From: Roridomyces roridus
Taxonomy: Eukaryota > Basidiomycota > Agaricomycetes > Agaricales > Mycenaceae
Length of the DNA: 64,000 bases
NCBI GenBank assembly: GCA_029378245.1
Contig: JARKIF010000157.1
Span: forward strand, 1 to 64,000
Direction: 5' to 3'
The position numbers and the translations under genes were made by a program. How positions within the stretch are numbered: position 1 is the stretch's first letter; each line of letters starts with the position of its first letter. Below the pieces are notes generated by a model. It made no database searches. It was not told the DNA's origin and saw nothing but the letters and a program-made list of their open reading frames with translations. Positions 33,905-43,541 of this stretch are shown piece after piece.

Positions 33905-35395
33905 TTAGAAGTTGGGGGAGCTGATGGCGCAGCCTGTAGAGGAGGGTGTAGTTAGTTTGGAAATCTCAAGAAGAGGCTCTAGAACGTACCATCACCGTCG
34001 TCGTCGCAAGCACCCTCGGTGCCTTCAGCCTGGATGCTACGAGGTCATCAGCGTTCAGCCCTCACAATGAATTTCAACCACGCACATCTGGGGAACGGTC
34101 AAAGCAGCACCAGGGGCGGTAGGGAGGTTGGGGAACGCGGTGGTGGCGCAAGCCTGTTCGACATTGGAGTGGGCGATGCCGGGAGGGAAGACCGAACGCG
34201 CGTTGGCGGCGGGGAGGGGCGGCGGCGTCGGGATGACATCGCTGCAGTCGATGAGGTTGAACTGACCCAGGACGGACATCTTGGCGAATGCAGATTGGAA
34301 AGACTGCGCCATGTGTGCTTGATTGTTGACGTTGGCCTGCCACAAGCAGTTGGTGGCGGTGTCGCGTGCGAAAAGGTGGTCGGATTGGAGACGTATTTCG
34401 CCCGCGATGGGGGACATGACTTCGCCTTGGTTGCCGCTAGAGCCGGGGAAGAGGGTCCCGCGGAGTTGAGTCTCGACAAAGAATTGGGTGTCAAAGACGG
34501 AGGGGGTGGAGTCGAAGGGGAAACCTTCGCGCGTGGGGTCGACGTTGTCGGCTCCGGCGATGGAGTGCCTGTAGTCGTCGTGGTGAGTGCGGTGGCGATA
34601 TAGAACTATTTAATTGCTCACGAGGCGAGGAGCGCGACGGTCTCGGCGGCGCTCAGACCGGCGTCAGCCATGCGGGCAAGGATGGTTTGAACGCTCTGGA
34701 AAGGCTCCGGAACGGTGCCCTCGGGGGCAGGGGCCTTGGCATCGATGCGACCCATCATGAAAGGCGGTTGGAGGATACCAGGGCAGCGAGTCAAGCTGAC
34801 CGTGGCAGCGAATTGAATAAAGTCGGCGACGGAGATGTTGTCTATAGAATCGGGTCAGTTTACAAACTTTGGCTGATGGAGACCACGAACGCTTCTTGAT
34901 GAAGGGGACCTCGAGGTTGAAGGCGTCGGCGACACCGAGATTGGCGTCGTACGTGAGCTCGGTCTCACCGAAAATGAAAATCGAGCCGTCGGCGCCCGTA
35001 CTGCCTAATGTCAACCAAACGAACAACAGGAATTCCAAACAATTGCTTACCCGATGTCTCTGTTGTCTGACCATCCAATGGCGTCGTGGAAGGCTACACG
35101 GAGCTGTTTGCGCGGTGAGTTGATCAATGTGGTCGAGGAGAGTGAATGCCTACAGCAGCGTGCGCAGCGTCACCGCAGCTGTCATCCTCGAACATGTTCT
35201 CCTGAATGTCCTCGAGAACGGGGAAAAGAGCGCAACAGGCGGCGTTCTTCACCGTCTGGCCTGTAGCGCAGGTGGCCCGACGGTCGACAGCAACTACGAG
35301 ACGGTTAATTGGAGATGGATGAACGTCGGTGGGGATAACCTACCGCCATATACGGACGCAGTGGCAGCGAGCAGGAGGAATCCGATGGACAACAT
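33905..35395 (-). CDS. Class II secreted haem peroxidase, atypical
   Basis: Eight exons on the minus strand: 35344-35395, 35154-35293, 35051-35103, 34891-35000, 34622-34841, 34086-34568, 33990-34036, 33905-33933, giving 377 residues. Residues 1-17 are a signal peptide. Distal haem residues are R66 and H70 (LRVAFHDAIGWS); the proximal histidine is H193 (ASHSIAGAD), with the family block FDTQFFVETQLRGTLFPG downstream. The Mn-binding triad of manganese peroxidases (Glu, Glu, Asp) is here D59, A63 and D199, so one ligand is missing and one is shortened. The surface Trp used by lignin and versatile peroxidases, five residues before the proximal His, is Ala. It is therefore best called a generic or atypical-Mn class II peroxidase. 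All junctions keep frame and no stop is present. Confidence 0.88.
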
Positions 35396-36359
35396 GGTGT
35401 GTCGAAGGCAAGGCAGGCAGATGACCAGGTGAGCTGAAGCCTAAGGATAAGACTCGAACGACGCTCCCATTTATACGTTTTTGCATATCTCCAAGTCTGA
35501 GAATCCACTCTTGAGGGCTGGGAAGTATCTCGACGAACTTGCAGAAGAACAGTGCTCGGTCGGAGAAGCGTGTCTGTCCGGAGAACCAGAGCAAAGTCCT
35601 TCAAGACCGACGCAGTGGTATACTGTACCTTTAAACAAGAGATGGACGGACAAATTTGCATCCACGAAGCAGCGGATTGGTTGCCGGTACCGGTGCGTCC
35701 CATCGTTGGGTTCCGTGAAAGAAATCATGACGAGGGAGTTTTTGGCTGCACAGCTCCGGGTGGTAGAGTTTTTGATTCACATTCAAAGACCAGCCACGGG
35801 TATTTTCGAGTGTCTTTGCAAGTGGAAAGAAATCGTTCTTGGCGCGAGAAAAAATTCCGTTAGAACGGTACCGAGTTGGCTCTTGGCGATAGATTGAGTG
35901 TCGACGGGTCCTTTGAGGTCCTTTGCCGGAGATGGACCGAGCAAATAGCCGAAATGTGAGTGGCGTGTCGATACAGCTTTGGAAAAGTCTTCGGAAACAG
36001 CAAAGGGGAATCGTAGAATCGGTGTGAGACGCCAAGACGAAGTGGACTATGCGAGTACAGCCCGGCTGCGAGTTTCTGGGTTCGCAGGACGCCTCAAAGG
36101 CACCGCACGTACGCGAGGCAGTCGTCATCTGAGCCTTGATTGGAAGATAATCGATAAACGATGATGTTGGCTCTGGTCATGGACGACAGTTTCCCGCGGT
36201 GGGGTCGTAAGATGCTTTCAATGATCGGGTCCGCGGTCCGCGGCCCGTCGGTGTTGGGCAAGGGAAAATGCATTTTGCCTCGATTTTGAGGTGGTGGTCA
36301 GAAGCAAGAAGTTGTTTATTTGTTTTTCCCGGGTCCCCAAGAGACACAATTTGATGCCG
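35396..36359. other. Intergenic between peroxidase and UbiA copy 1
   Basis: About 1 kb. Only ORFs without motif support. It holds the peroxidase promoter; I could not pick out metal-response or xenobiotic elements with confidence. Confidence 0.45.
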
Positions 36360-36830
36360 ACTGGATCCGGAGCTGCAGCGGTCCCCGCAGAATGTGATTC
36401 CCTCGGAGGTTTCTTCAAGTTGCCTGCCCCGTGCAGGTGGTCAAGACGGAAGAAGAGAATGCACCGCCATCGGAGTCGGTATTGCCGCCGGCGCACCGCT
36501 GACTGGAGCGGATCATTTCCCGATGCGATGGCGCCGGAATTTGTTGAATTCCGGTTTTCGATCGAGTAAATTGATATCCTCTTGTTCACCGTTCTACACT
36601 GGTTAGTTGACAACGAGGCGTGGATATCTGCAAGAGCCGAATTTACTTGCAGCGAATTTTAACATGTTCAATTTCCCAGCTTTGAAGTTCCGACACGACG
36701 ACACCTCCGTCAGTAGTGAGTAGCATCTCTCGGGCGGCACTAACTGAAGCTTCGGCGGGATGCATATCTCGTACATGCATGTATAAAACCATGTTGCAAC
36801 CAAGGAACTGAGCAGTGGACCCATCATGAT
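36360..36830 (+). repeat. Duplicated upstream region of UbiA copy 1
   Basis: Matches 40450-40760 and 41205-41261. Shared blocks include CGCAGAATG with GTTCCCTCGG or GATTCCCTCGG, GTGGTCAAG with GAAGAA, the CGGAATTTG...TGAATT stretch, ACTAACTGAAGCTTCGGCGG with GATGCATATCTC, and the TATA segment next to the gene. The duplication therefore includes the promoter. Confidence 0.75.
36782..36788 (+). promoter_or_regulatory. TATA box and conserved six-codon uORF, UbiA copy 1
   Basis: TATAAAA at 36782-36788 is followed at 36791-36811 by a mini-ORF ATG...TGA encoding MLQPRN. The main ATG is 20 bp after its stop. Copy 2 has the same arrangement, with only synonymous changes in the mini-ORF. Confidence 0.5.
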
Positions 36831-36831
36831 A

Positions 36832-37830
36832 ATGTCTGCGACACCATCCAAGGACCACATTGTTCTCTTCCCCCTCTACATGGTTTACCACGAGATACTC
36901 ATATTCTGGGGGTTCACCTGGCGGGACTGGTCCGCCGCTATCATCTCGGGGATGCTTCGCACAGTGGCGGCCCTTTGCTCCCGGCACTCACCATCCATCG
37001 AGTTGGTCCTTGGGGCATTGGGGCGCTCACTCGTGTACTTCATCCTCTACCTATACGTTTTCAACATTGCCAACCAGATAACGGGCCTAGACGAGGACCG
37101 TATCAACAAACCCGACCGCCCCCTTCCCTCCGGCCTCCTTTCCCTCCGCGGCGCCTACATACGCCTCTTCCTCGTCGCCGCTGCGTATATTTATGTCAGT
37201 GTAGCGTGGGGCGTGCTGCTGTGGACCTTCCTTTGGCTCTTCGTCGCCGCGTCCGTGACATTCGGCGGATACGACAGATACTGGTTTACCAAGAACGTTG
37301 TTTTCATCGGGGTTGGCACGTTTTGCCTGCTCCAAGCCGGATGGACATTGGCGGCACCCCTCACCCAGCGTGAAGCGCACTGGGGCTTTGTGTTGAGCGT
37401 GGCCCTTGGGATTATGAGCAACCTCCAAGATCTCCGGGATGTCCGTGGCGACCGGGCGACACAGCGACGTACGATGCCTGTCGTTTTGGGCGACAGCAGA
37501 TTCCGCTGGGTCATGGCTGTAATCACTGCGGCCACACCGTATGGTTGCTGGCTGTTTGATTTCGAACCCGGCTTTTCAATTTGGGCAGATGTTGCTTTGA
37601 CAGCTGCGATGTTCTACTTGGCCGGCCGCATTCTCTGGGGAACGTCGAAAGAATATGACCATAAAAGCTATATGGTACGTCTTGTGTGATTATTGCTTGT
37701 CGCATTTCTCAGTGTATACCCTCAGGTGTTGACCTATATCTTCTGCGGATGTATCGTCGCGCCCGTGGTTGAGGCCTCTCTGGATCGCGTGCGGCTACTG
37801 CTTTACCAGGCTCCTCTATCCCATGTATAG
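36832..37830 (+). CDS. UbiA-family membrane prenyltransferase or terpene cyclase, copy 1
   Basis: Two exons, 36832-37674 and 37726-37830 (51 bp intron, GTACGT...CTCAG), giving 315 residues. Several membrane segments are visible. The first acidic motif is NQITGLDEDRINKPDRP (UbiA type), the second QDLRDVRGD, a DxxDxxxD Mg-diphosphate site. The family moves prenyl groups or, in the fungal Fma-TC type, cyclises farnesyl diphosphate; the EDxxNKPxRP form of motif 1 is like the latter. Substrate is unknown. Start chosen at MSATPSK, the first Met shared by both copies; an ATG two codons upstream exists only here. It neighbours a P450, suggesting a small terpenoid or meroterpenoid unit. Confidence 0.8.
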
Positions 37831-38057
37831 TTTTGAGCCAGGAGCGGAGAATCTGGCAGAAAACGAATTGAACCAGCCCGCCGTCTGTTGGATTCCAGAT
37901 CAACAATGTTGAAAGAAAGATCAAATGTTCTTGCTCGGGCTACTATAAATTGCCGCACTACTTAGACGTACCTTCCTGGGTAGCTTCACGAAAACGAGCT
38001 CAATTATGTAAAGGTGATAGATAGATGCTCCGAATCTACATGTCGCCTGAACCAGCA

Positions 38058-40241
38058 CTAAACCCCCCTTACCTTGTGCTGGGGGAGAAGGACATTCAAA
38101 TCCTTTTCGCACCCCATCCACTCCTGCGTCACGACTTGTTCATGATGCATGGAACGAGGTTCAAAAACAGCCGGAAATTCGAACGGCTCGGTGGTCAGCT
38201 GCGTGCGTAAGATAGAAATTCAAGGTACCAAAAAGAAGAGTTCTCAAGTACATACCTCGCCACTGAACGCAGAATTGTCTGCAGTGTAATTGAACGGTAG
38301 ACCCGTTTTCGGATCAGGCTTATCTGATTTGCGGATGTTGAATGTCCAGAGCATCATCGCGATGGTGATCCACATAGACCGCTCAGCGAAGGGGCTGCCC
38401 GGACAACCTGTGTATTGTGAGTTTCGCCATCTGGCAGTCGTTCGTTGGACATACCCCGCCTCCCGAAACCGAATGCGCTGGTGTCGTACTGGGACTTCAA
38501 CTGTCCCTCTTCGTCCAAGAAACGCTCGGGTCGGAACATATCGGGATTCGCAAATTTTGAACGGTCGTGTTCAATTGCCCTGGGATGGGATGAATCTGGG
38601 AAACAGTGTGGCCTGGGTGGACCGACCATGTAACGGCAAAGACCAGCGAACCCTTGGGGATGTAATATTCCTCGCCTTTGTATCGGACTACGTCGTCAGC
38701 GGTGGATTGATGTGGTACGCCAAGCCTGCCTGCCGTGTGCATTGTGTTTGTATCATTAGATAGCGAAACAAGTCACCTACCGGCAGGGCGCCAGCGGAGA
38801 GTCTCTTCGAGTCGAATTTCAGAGGAGCACAGAAGACAGATGTATAGGCTCACCCCGGACCACAGCATCAAGGAAGGGAAGGAATGGGCGGTCTTTGAGC
38901 GTTGGAAGTCGATCGAAACCAACGACAGCATCGAGTTCGGCTTGAGCGCGGGGGATCCATTCAGGGAAGAGCATGCACGCTAGAACAAAAGTCTTGATCG
39001 ACGATGCCGTCGTCTCAATCGCCGCCTGTCCAAAAACAGGGAAATTTTTATCCGGCGACAATGAATGAACGAACGTACGTTGCTGAAGATATTAAGCAAC
39101 TGGCGTTGATCTCCTTCGGGTTTATCCTCACTGGCGAAGGCAGCCGCCCATCTGCCGAGCGGGGGGGTCAATACATGTACAGTGTCCAAGAAATACGGCA
39201 CGCACGTGTTCATGCCAGCGGCTCGACCCGAAACAGCTTCGTTGACGAGTTTTTGGTAAATCGCATCCTCCCGTTTGCGGAAGGCGGTTGCACGCACGCG
39301 CCAGGGCATCGGACCTGGGATCATGTCGAGAAAAGGGAGAGCGTTGATAATGCTGGCAGACGGGACGAGTAGACTCAAGAGTTCGTGCAAGGACTGGAAA
39401 GAGAGTTCAGACACAGATAATGGTGGAATTTATGTAACTAATACGCACTGAAATGACCTCCTTGAGCTCGGGTTCCTCGCCAGTAGGACAGTGCAAGCCA
39501 AAGACGACTGTTAAAACAGTGCTTGCGGTACTTCTGCGTTGCGAGTTAGAGAAGGGAGGGCAGATATATATGGGACCCGCCTATCTACACCGTGGAACCA
39601 CTTGGCCCCGCGATCTTCGAGGAGCTGGGTCATGTAAATCAGAGTTTCGAGTTGCAGGACGAGATCTGTTTCGCCCGCACGGACACCGTTCATGACGCCA
39701 GCGGTCAGCTTGCGTCCGATAAAGTTCGTCTTGCCAGAAACAAACGCCCAATACACCTGTGCTGGGTCGACGTAACGCTGGAGAAATCAGAGCGAGGTCC
39801 ATCAAAGTCGGGGAGAAACAACTCACGTAGAGGGGTGGAGCGAAACGCGCTGAGAATTTGGCGGATCGTTTGTCCAGAATGGCCCTTGCGAGTTCGATAT
39901 TTCCAATCAAGATGATGGGCTTTTGGAGCGTCAATAACGGTGTACTGTCCATGGCTGGGTACTCGCAATGCCTGCCACATTGAGGGACACGAAGCCACCG
40001 TACTGTTCGCATAACCGTCGGAAGTAAGTGGCGAGATGCTGGAGATGAAAGTCAGTACAATCGTGGTGCCGTTTGTTCGACGGACCTTTCTGGGTATCTG
40101 GAGCAGGTTACCCAGGAGGGGCAAGCCGCGCGGGCCTGGGGGAAGTCGATTTTGAAGGGAAGAGTATGTGCGAGACATCCAGAGGACGCTGAGAAGCACG
40201 ACTGCACCAGCGGCGAGTATCGAGGCGAAAGATGATATCAT
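38058..40241 (-). CDS. Cytochrome P450 (probable frameshifts in N-terminal half)
   Basis: Many-exon microsomal P450. N-terminal anchor ISSFASILAAGAVVLLSVLW, then the proline-rich hinge NRLPPGPRGLPLLGNLL. Later: LARAILDKRSAKFSARF, LTVVFGLHCPTGEEPEL, the I-helix ASSIKTFVLACMLFPEW preceded by AAIETTA, the ExxR helix ETLRWRPA, FRPERFLDEEGQL and the haem loop FGFGRR|GCPGSPF, where an intron (38408-38454) splits the Cys loop. The C-terminal half joins cleanly. In the N-terminal half two frame conflicts remain that no canonical intron resolves, near 39935-39975 (after SLNVAG) and 39540-39600 (between WFHGVDR and STVLTVVFG). It lies between the two UbiA genes. Function unknown; it may be a recent pseudogene. 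Confidence 0.7.
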
Positions 40242-40449
40242 GGTAAAGGGAGAGTGCCAGAGATGCGGAAATCTACCTTCTTTAAGGGAATGCGGTCTAG
40301 ACGCGCATGTCTAAGTCGCTCCCGGTGAATGCACTCATCCATATCAGTTAAAATGCGATATCCTCGGCGGCATTCAAATTCCCGAGTCGACATTTGAGCG
40401 GCACGATGGCATCCAGAGCGAGTTGGCTCCAAGAGTCCGGCAGCAGTGC

Positions 40450-40756
40450 GATAAAAGTTCCAGCGGCCGCAGAATGCGGTTCCCTCGGGCCTCGGAGGCT
40501 TCTTGCACCGTGCAAGTGGTCAAGGAAGAACAAGGAAATGCACGTGCTGCGGCCGCTTTTCTGCTTCTGCGCGGATCATTTTATGATGCGACAGCACCGG
40601 AATTTGCTGAATTTTTCGATTGAACCCACTTAGTTGACAACGAGGGAGCCGATTGAACTTGAAGACGTCCCTGCTTTGAAGTTGTCCGCGCACCTCCGTC
40701 AGTGTTTCAGGCGGCCGCGGCACTAACTGAAGCTTCGGCGGGATGCATATCTCATA
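40450..40756 (+). repeat. Duplicated upstream region of UbiA copy 2
   Basis: Left part of the duplicated promoter region, matching 36360-36770. Homology stops after GATGCATATCTC and resumes only at about 41210, next to the TATA box. Confidence 0.75.
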
Positions 40757-41210
40757 CGGCACTCATTGAACTAGATTGGATTCCATTTCCGACTCCCGAG
40801 GACCGGTCGGTTCAATCCTCCATTGGCGCCATTCCACGAAGCCCGTTGATGTTGCGTTGTTCTGAGGTCCCATGGTGGCTGTTTTATTTACTCTCGGGGA
40901 GAAGCCCGATGCCCGGGGATGGTCAACTTGTGACGAACTCGACTGGGAAGATCGTCGGTCTTGATTTCGATTCGGAACCCCGAGACCGACAGGTACGCAT
41001 ACATGCGAATTATTCTCCCCAAGGAGCAGATACCCTACAGTGTCAAGAACTGGGCCGAATCATGACGACAAAGAATCTCAACTCTTGCTTTGCGCGTCAA
41101 GTATGTATTATTTACAGCAGACGAGCGCTCGGTCACTCTCAGATCCTCTGAATTGTAGCTGCCAGATCCATGCCAGCTGTGGGTTTCCAAGTTCGAGATA
41201 AGTTCAGGCC
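40757..41210. other. Insertion of about 450 bp in the UbiA copy 2 promoter
   Basis: Sequence present in copy 2 but absent from copy 1, between the conserved upstream block and the TATA segment. It has no terminal inverted repeats that I can see. A 149-codon ORF overlapping it (40702-41151) has no motif. Confidence 0.55.
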
Positions 41211-41217
41211 AGGCATG

Positions 41218-41224
41218 TATAAAA
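41218..41224 (+). promoter_or_regulatory. TATA box and conserved six-codon uORF, UbiA copy 2
   Basis: TATAAAA followed at 41227-41247 by the mini-ORF encoding MLQPRN, as in copy 1. Relative to copy 1, AGG is CGG (both Arg) and AAC is AAT (both Asn). Confidence 0.5.
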
Positions 41225-41261
41225 CCATGTTGCAACCACGGAATTGAGCAGCAAACTGATC

Positions 41262-42251
41262 ATGTCTGCGACTCCATCCAAGGCCCCCATTCTTCTCCTC
41301 CCCTTCCACATCGCTCACCACGAGCTACTCATATTCTGGAGGTTTACCTGGCGGGATTGGTCCGCAGCGATCATCCCCGGGATGCTTCGCACAGTAGCTG
41401 CCCTTTGCTCCCAGCACTCACCGTCTGTCGAGTTTGTCCTCGGCGCCTTGGGGCGCTCGCTCGTCTACTTCATCCTCTACCAATACGTTTTCAACATCGC
41501 CAACCAGATAACGGGGCTAGACGAGGACCGTATCAACAAACCCGACCGGCCCCTTTCCTCCGGCCTCCTTTCCCTCCGTGGCGCATACATACGCCTCTTC
41601 CTCGTCGCCGCTGCGTATATTTATGTCAGTGTAGCGTGGGGCGTACTTCTGTGGACCTTCCTCTGGCTGTTCGTCGCCGCGTCCGTGACATTCGGCGGAT
41701 ACGACAGATATTGGTTTACCAAGAACATTGTGTTCATCGGGGTTGGCACGTTATGCCTGCTTCAAGCCGGATGGGCCTTTGCTGCACCCCTCACCCAGCG
41801 TGAGACACAGTGGGGCTTGGTGTTGAGCGTCGCGCTTGGGATTACGATCAACCTCCAGGATCTTCGGGATGTCCGTGGCGACGCGGCTACGCAGCGACGG
41901 ACGATGCCCATTGTTCTAGGGGAGAGCAGATTCCGTTGGGTCATGGCTTTAATCACTGCGGTCACACCGTATGGTTGCTGGCTGTTTGACTTCGACCTCG
42001 GCCTTTGGGCAGGGGTTGCCTTGACTGTTGCGATGTTCTACCTGGCTGGACGCATTCTCTGGGGAACGTCGAAAGAATATGACCATAAAAGCTATATGGT
42101 ACGTCTTGTGTGATTATTGCTTGTCCCATTTCTCAGTGTACAACCTCAGGCGCTGACCTATATCTTCTGCGGGTGTATTGTCGCGCCCATGGTTGATGTC
42201 GCTCTGGATCGCGCGCGGGTATTGCTCGATCTCTCCATGTTCTACTACTAG
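41262..42251 (+). CDS. UbiA-family membrane prenyltransferase or terpene cyclase, copy 2
   Basis: Two exons, 41262-42098 and 42150-42251, giving 312 residues. Nearly identical to copy 1 through both catalytic motifs (NQITGLDEDRINKPDRP and QDLRDVRGD) and with the same intron position and length (51 bp). It differs by a two-residue deletion in the loop before the last long membrane segment and by a different C-terminal tail after VEASLDRVR/VDVALDRAR. Both copies are open, so both may be active. The high match, including the intron, points to a fairly recent duplication, while the changed tail suggests some relaxation or divergence there. Confidence 0.8.
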
Positions 42252-42427
42252 TTCGCCATCGAATGTCGTCGTTGACTCTTGTATTCTTCTATCTAATAAA
42301 TAGTGCTGCGCCAGGGGGCGGAGAATCTGACACTAAAGCGAGTTGAACAGTTGATCTGATGCCGGATCATCAATAATAGAAGGATCAGACTGAGTTGTTC
42401 TTGACCACATCTTGATTCTTCCAACGA

Positions 42428-43541
42428 CTACGTATTTCTCACCACAGCAAGTCTCGCCCTCTGCACTTTTCCCGTCGGAGTAACAGTCCAAACGCGTTCC
42501 CCTAGCTCGACCTCCCGAAGCCCGCGCTTCGCTAGCGCATAGACGACACCTGCCTCCTGTGCATCGCACGACCAATGGCGCTGGACCGGCAACGCGGTCG
42601 GATGTAGATGGGGGACGGACAACGTCGGTGGGAAGGGGAGGAGGTTTAGGGCTATGCGACGCAGCAGGTCCTATTTGAAATGAGCGGGTGAGTCATGACT
42701 CGCAAAGGAACGCACGCTGTAGGTGCCAGACGGCACTTCAGGAAGCTCGTCTTCCCCGCTGGACTGCGGCCATGTTGCGCGCCGCTGGCTGCTACCACCA
42801 TCGACTTTTGCTACCATCGGCAGCACGTCGGATTCCTCGCAATCAGAGAGTTCATCGGCAGGCACCCCGTCGAACGCCCTCTCGTCGTCCAACTCAAGCA
42901 TACTCGTCCGCACCGCGAATACGGGCGTCCATCCCGCTGTACAGCGCGGCTTTGGCCTGGAGTAGCATCCGTACCCACGGAAGGCTGCGTCGTCGCGCTC
43001 AGGGACGAGCATGGTGAGGTGGGTCAGGAAAGGTAGGGACGCTGCGATGCATGCGAGGGTATCTGGTGTGGATACTGTTTGTGGGAGAGAGAGCGCGCGT
43101 AGGGTCGGTGCGAGCGCAGACAGCGCCGGAATGAGCGTCAAGATGGTGAGCGGGCCCTGGCATGGGCGAGGGAGTACCGTTACAACGCGGATGGGGAGGT
43201 GGGCGAATAAAGGGATGAGGCTCGGTGGGGCTGTGACGGTGCTCAGCGTTGGAACGAGGTGCGATGCTAACTCGAAGCCTGGCGAAGCCTGCCAGTCCGA
43301 TGGGAAGAGCAGCGTCTGAAGATGGGTGCATCCTTCCAAGACGGAAAGAAGGGCGCTCGGGTCAAAACGGGAGTGGAATGCTAGACGGAGGAGACGGGTG
43401 AGTGGGATGGCATCGGTCGAGCAGGAGGGGTAGGCAGAGAGCACGGAAGAGGCGGCAGACGAGGGAGAGTCGGCGGAGTTGACGTTTGGAGGTGTGTTCC
43501 CAGCATGTGAGCCAGATTTCAGTCGGGAGGGCGTCGAGCAT
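42428..43541 (-). pseudogene. F-box/LRR-like pseudogene with internal deletion
   Basis: The N-terminus MLDALPTEIWLTCWEH and RRLSLVCRLFRALCLPLLL are the F-box. Directly after it the protein should continue for some 200 residues, as in the paralogue at 2889-4561, but here the frame changes and resumes at LTRLLRLAFHSRF. The C-terminal repeats then read openly (FPSDWQASPGFEL, LTHLTMLVPERDDAAF) to the shared 45 bp intron (42671-42715) and a last exon with RRIALNLLPFPPT. A deletion of about 600 bp with frameshift is the simplest explanation. The open 293-codon frame here starts in the wrong frame of the F-box and should not be annotated as a full protein. Confidence 0.75.

Noticed and set aside
34019..34603. 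194-codon plus-strand ORF
   Set aside because: Antisense to peroxidase exon 6, which has clear family sequence.
35631..36128. 165-codon minus-strand ORF upstream of the peroxidase
   Set aside because: No signal peptide, motif or homologous pattern; mixed codon usage.
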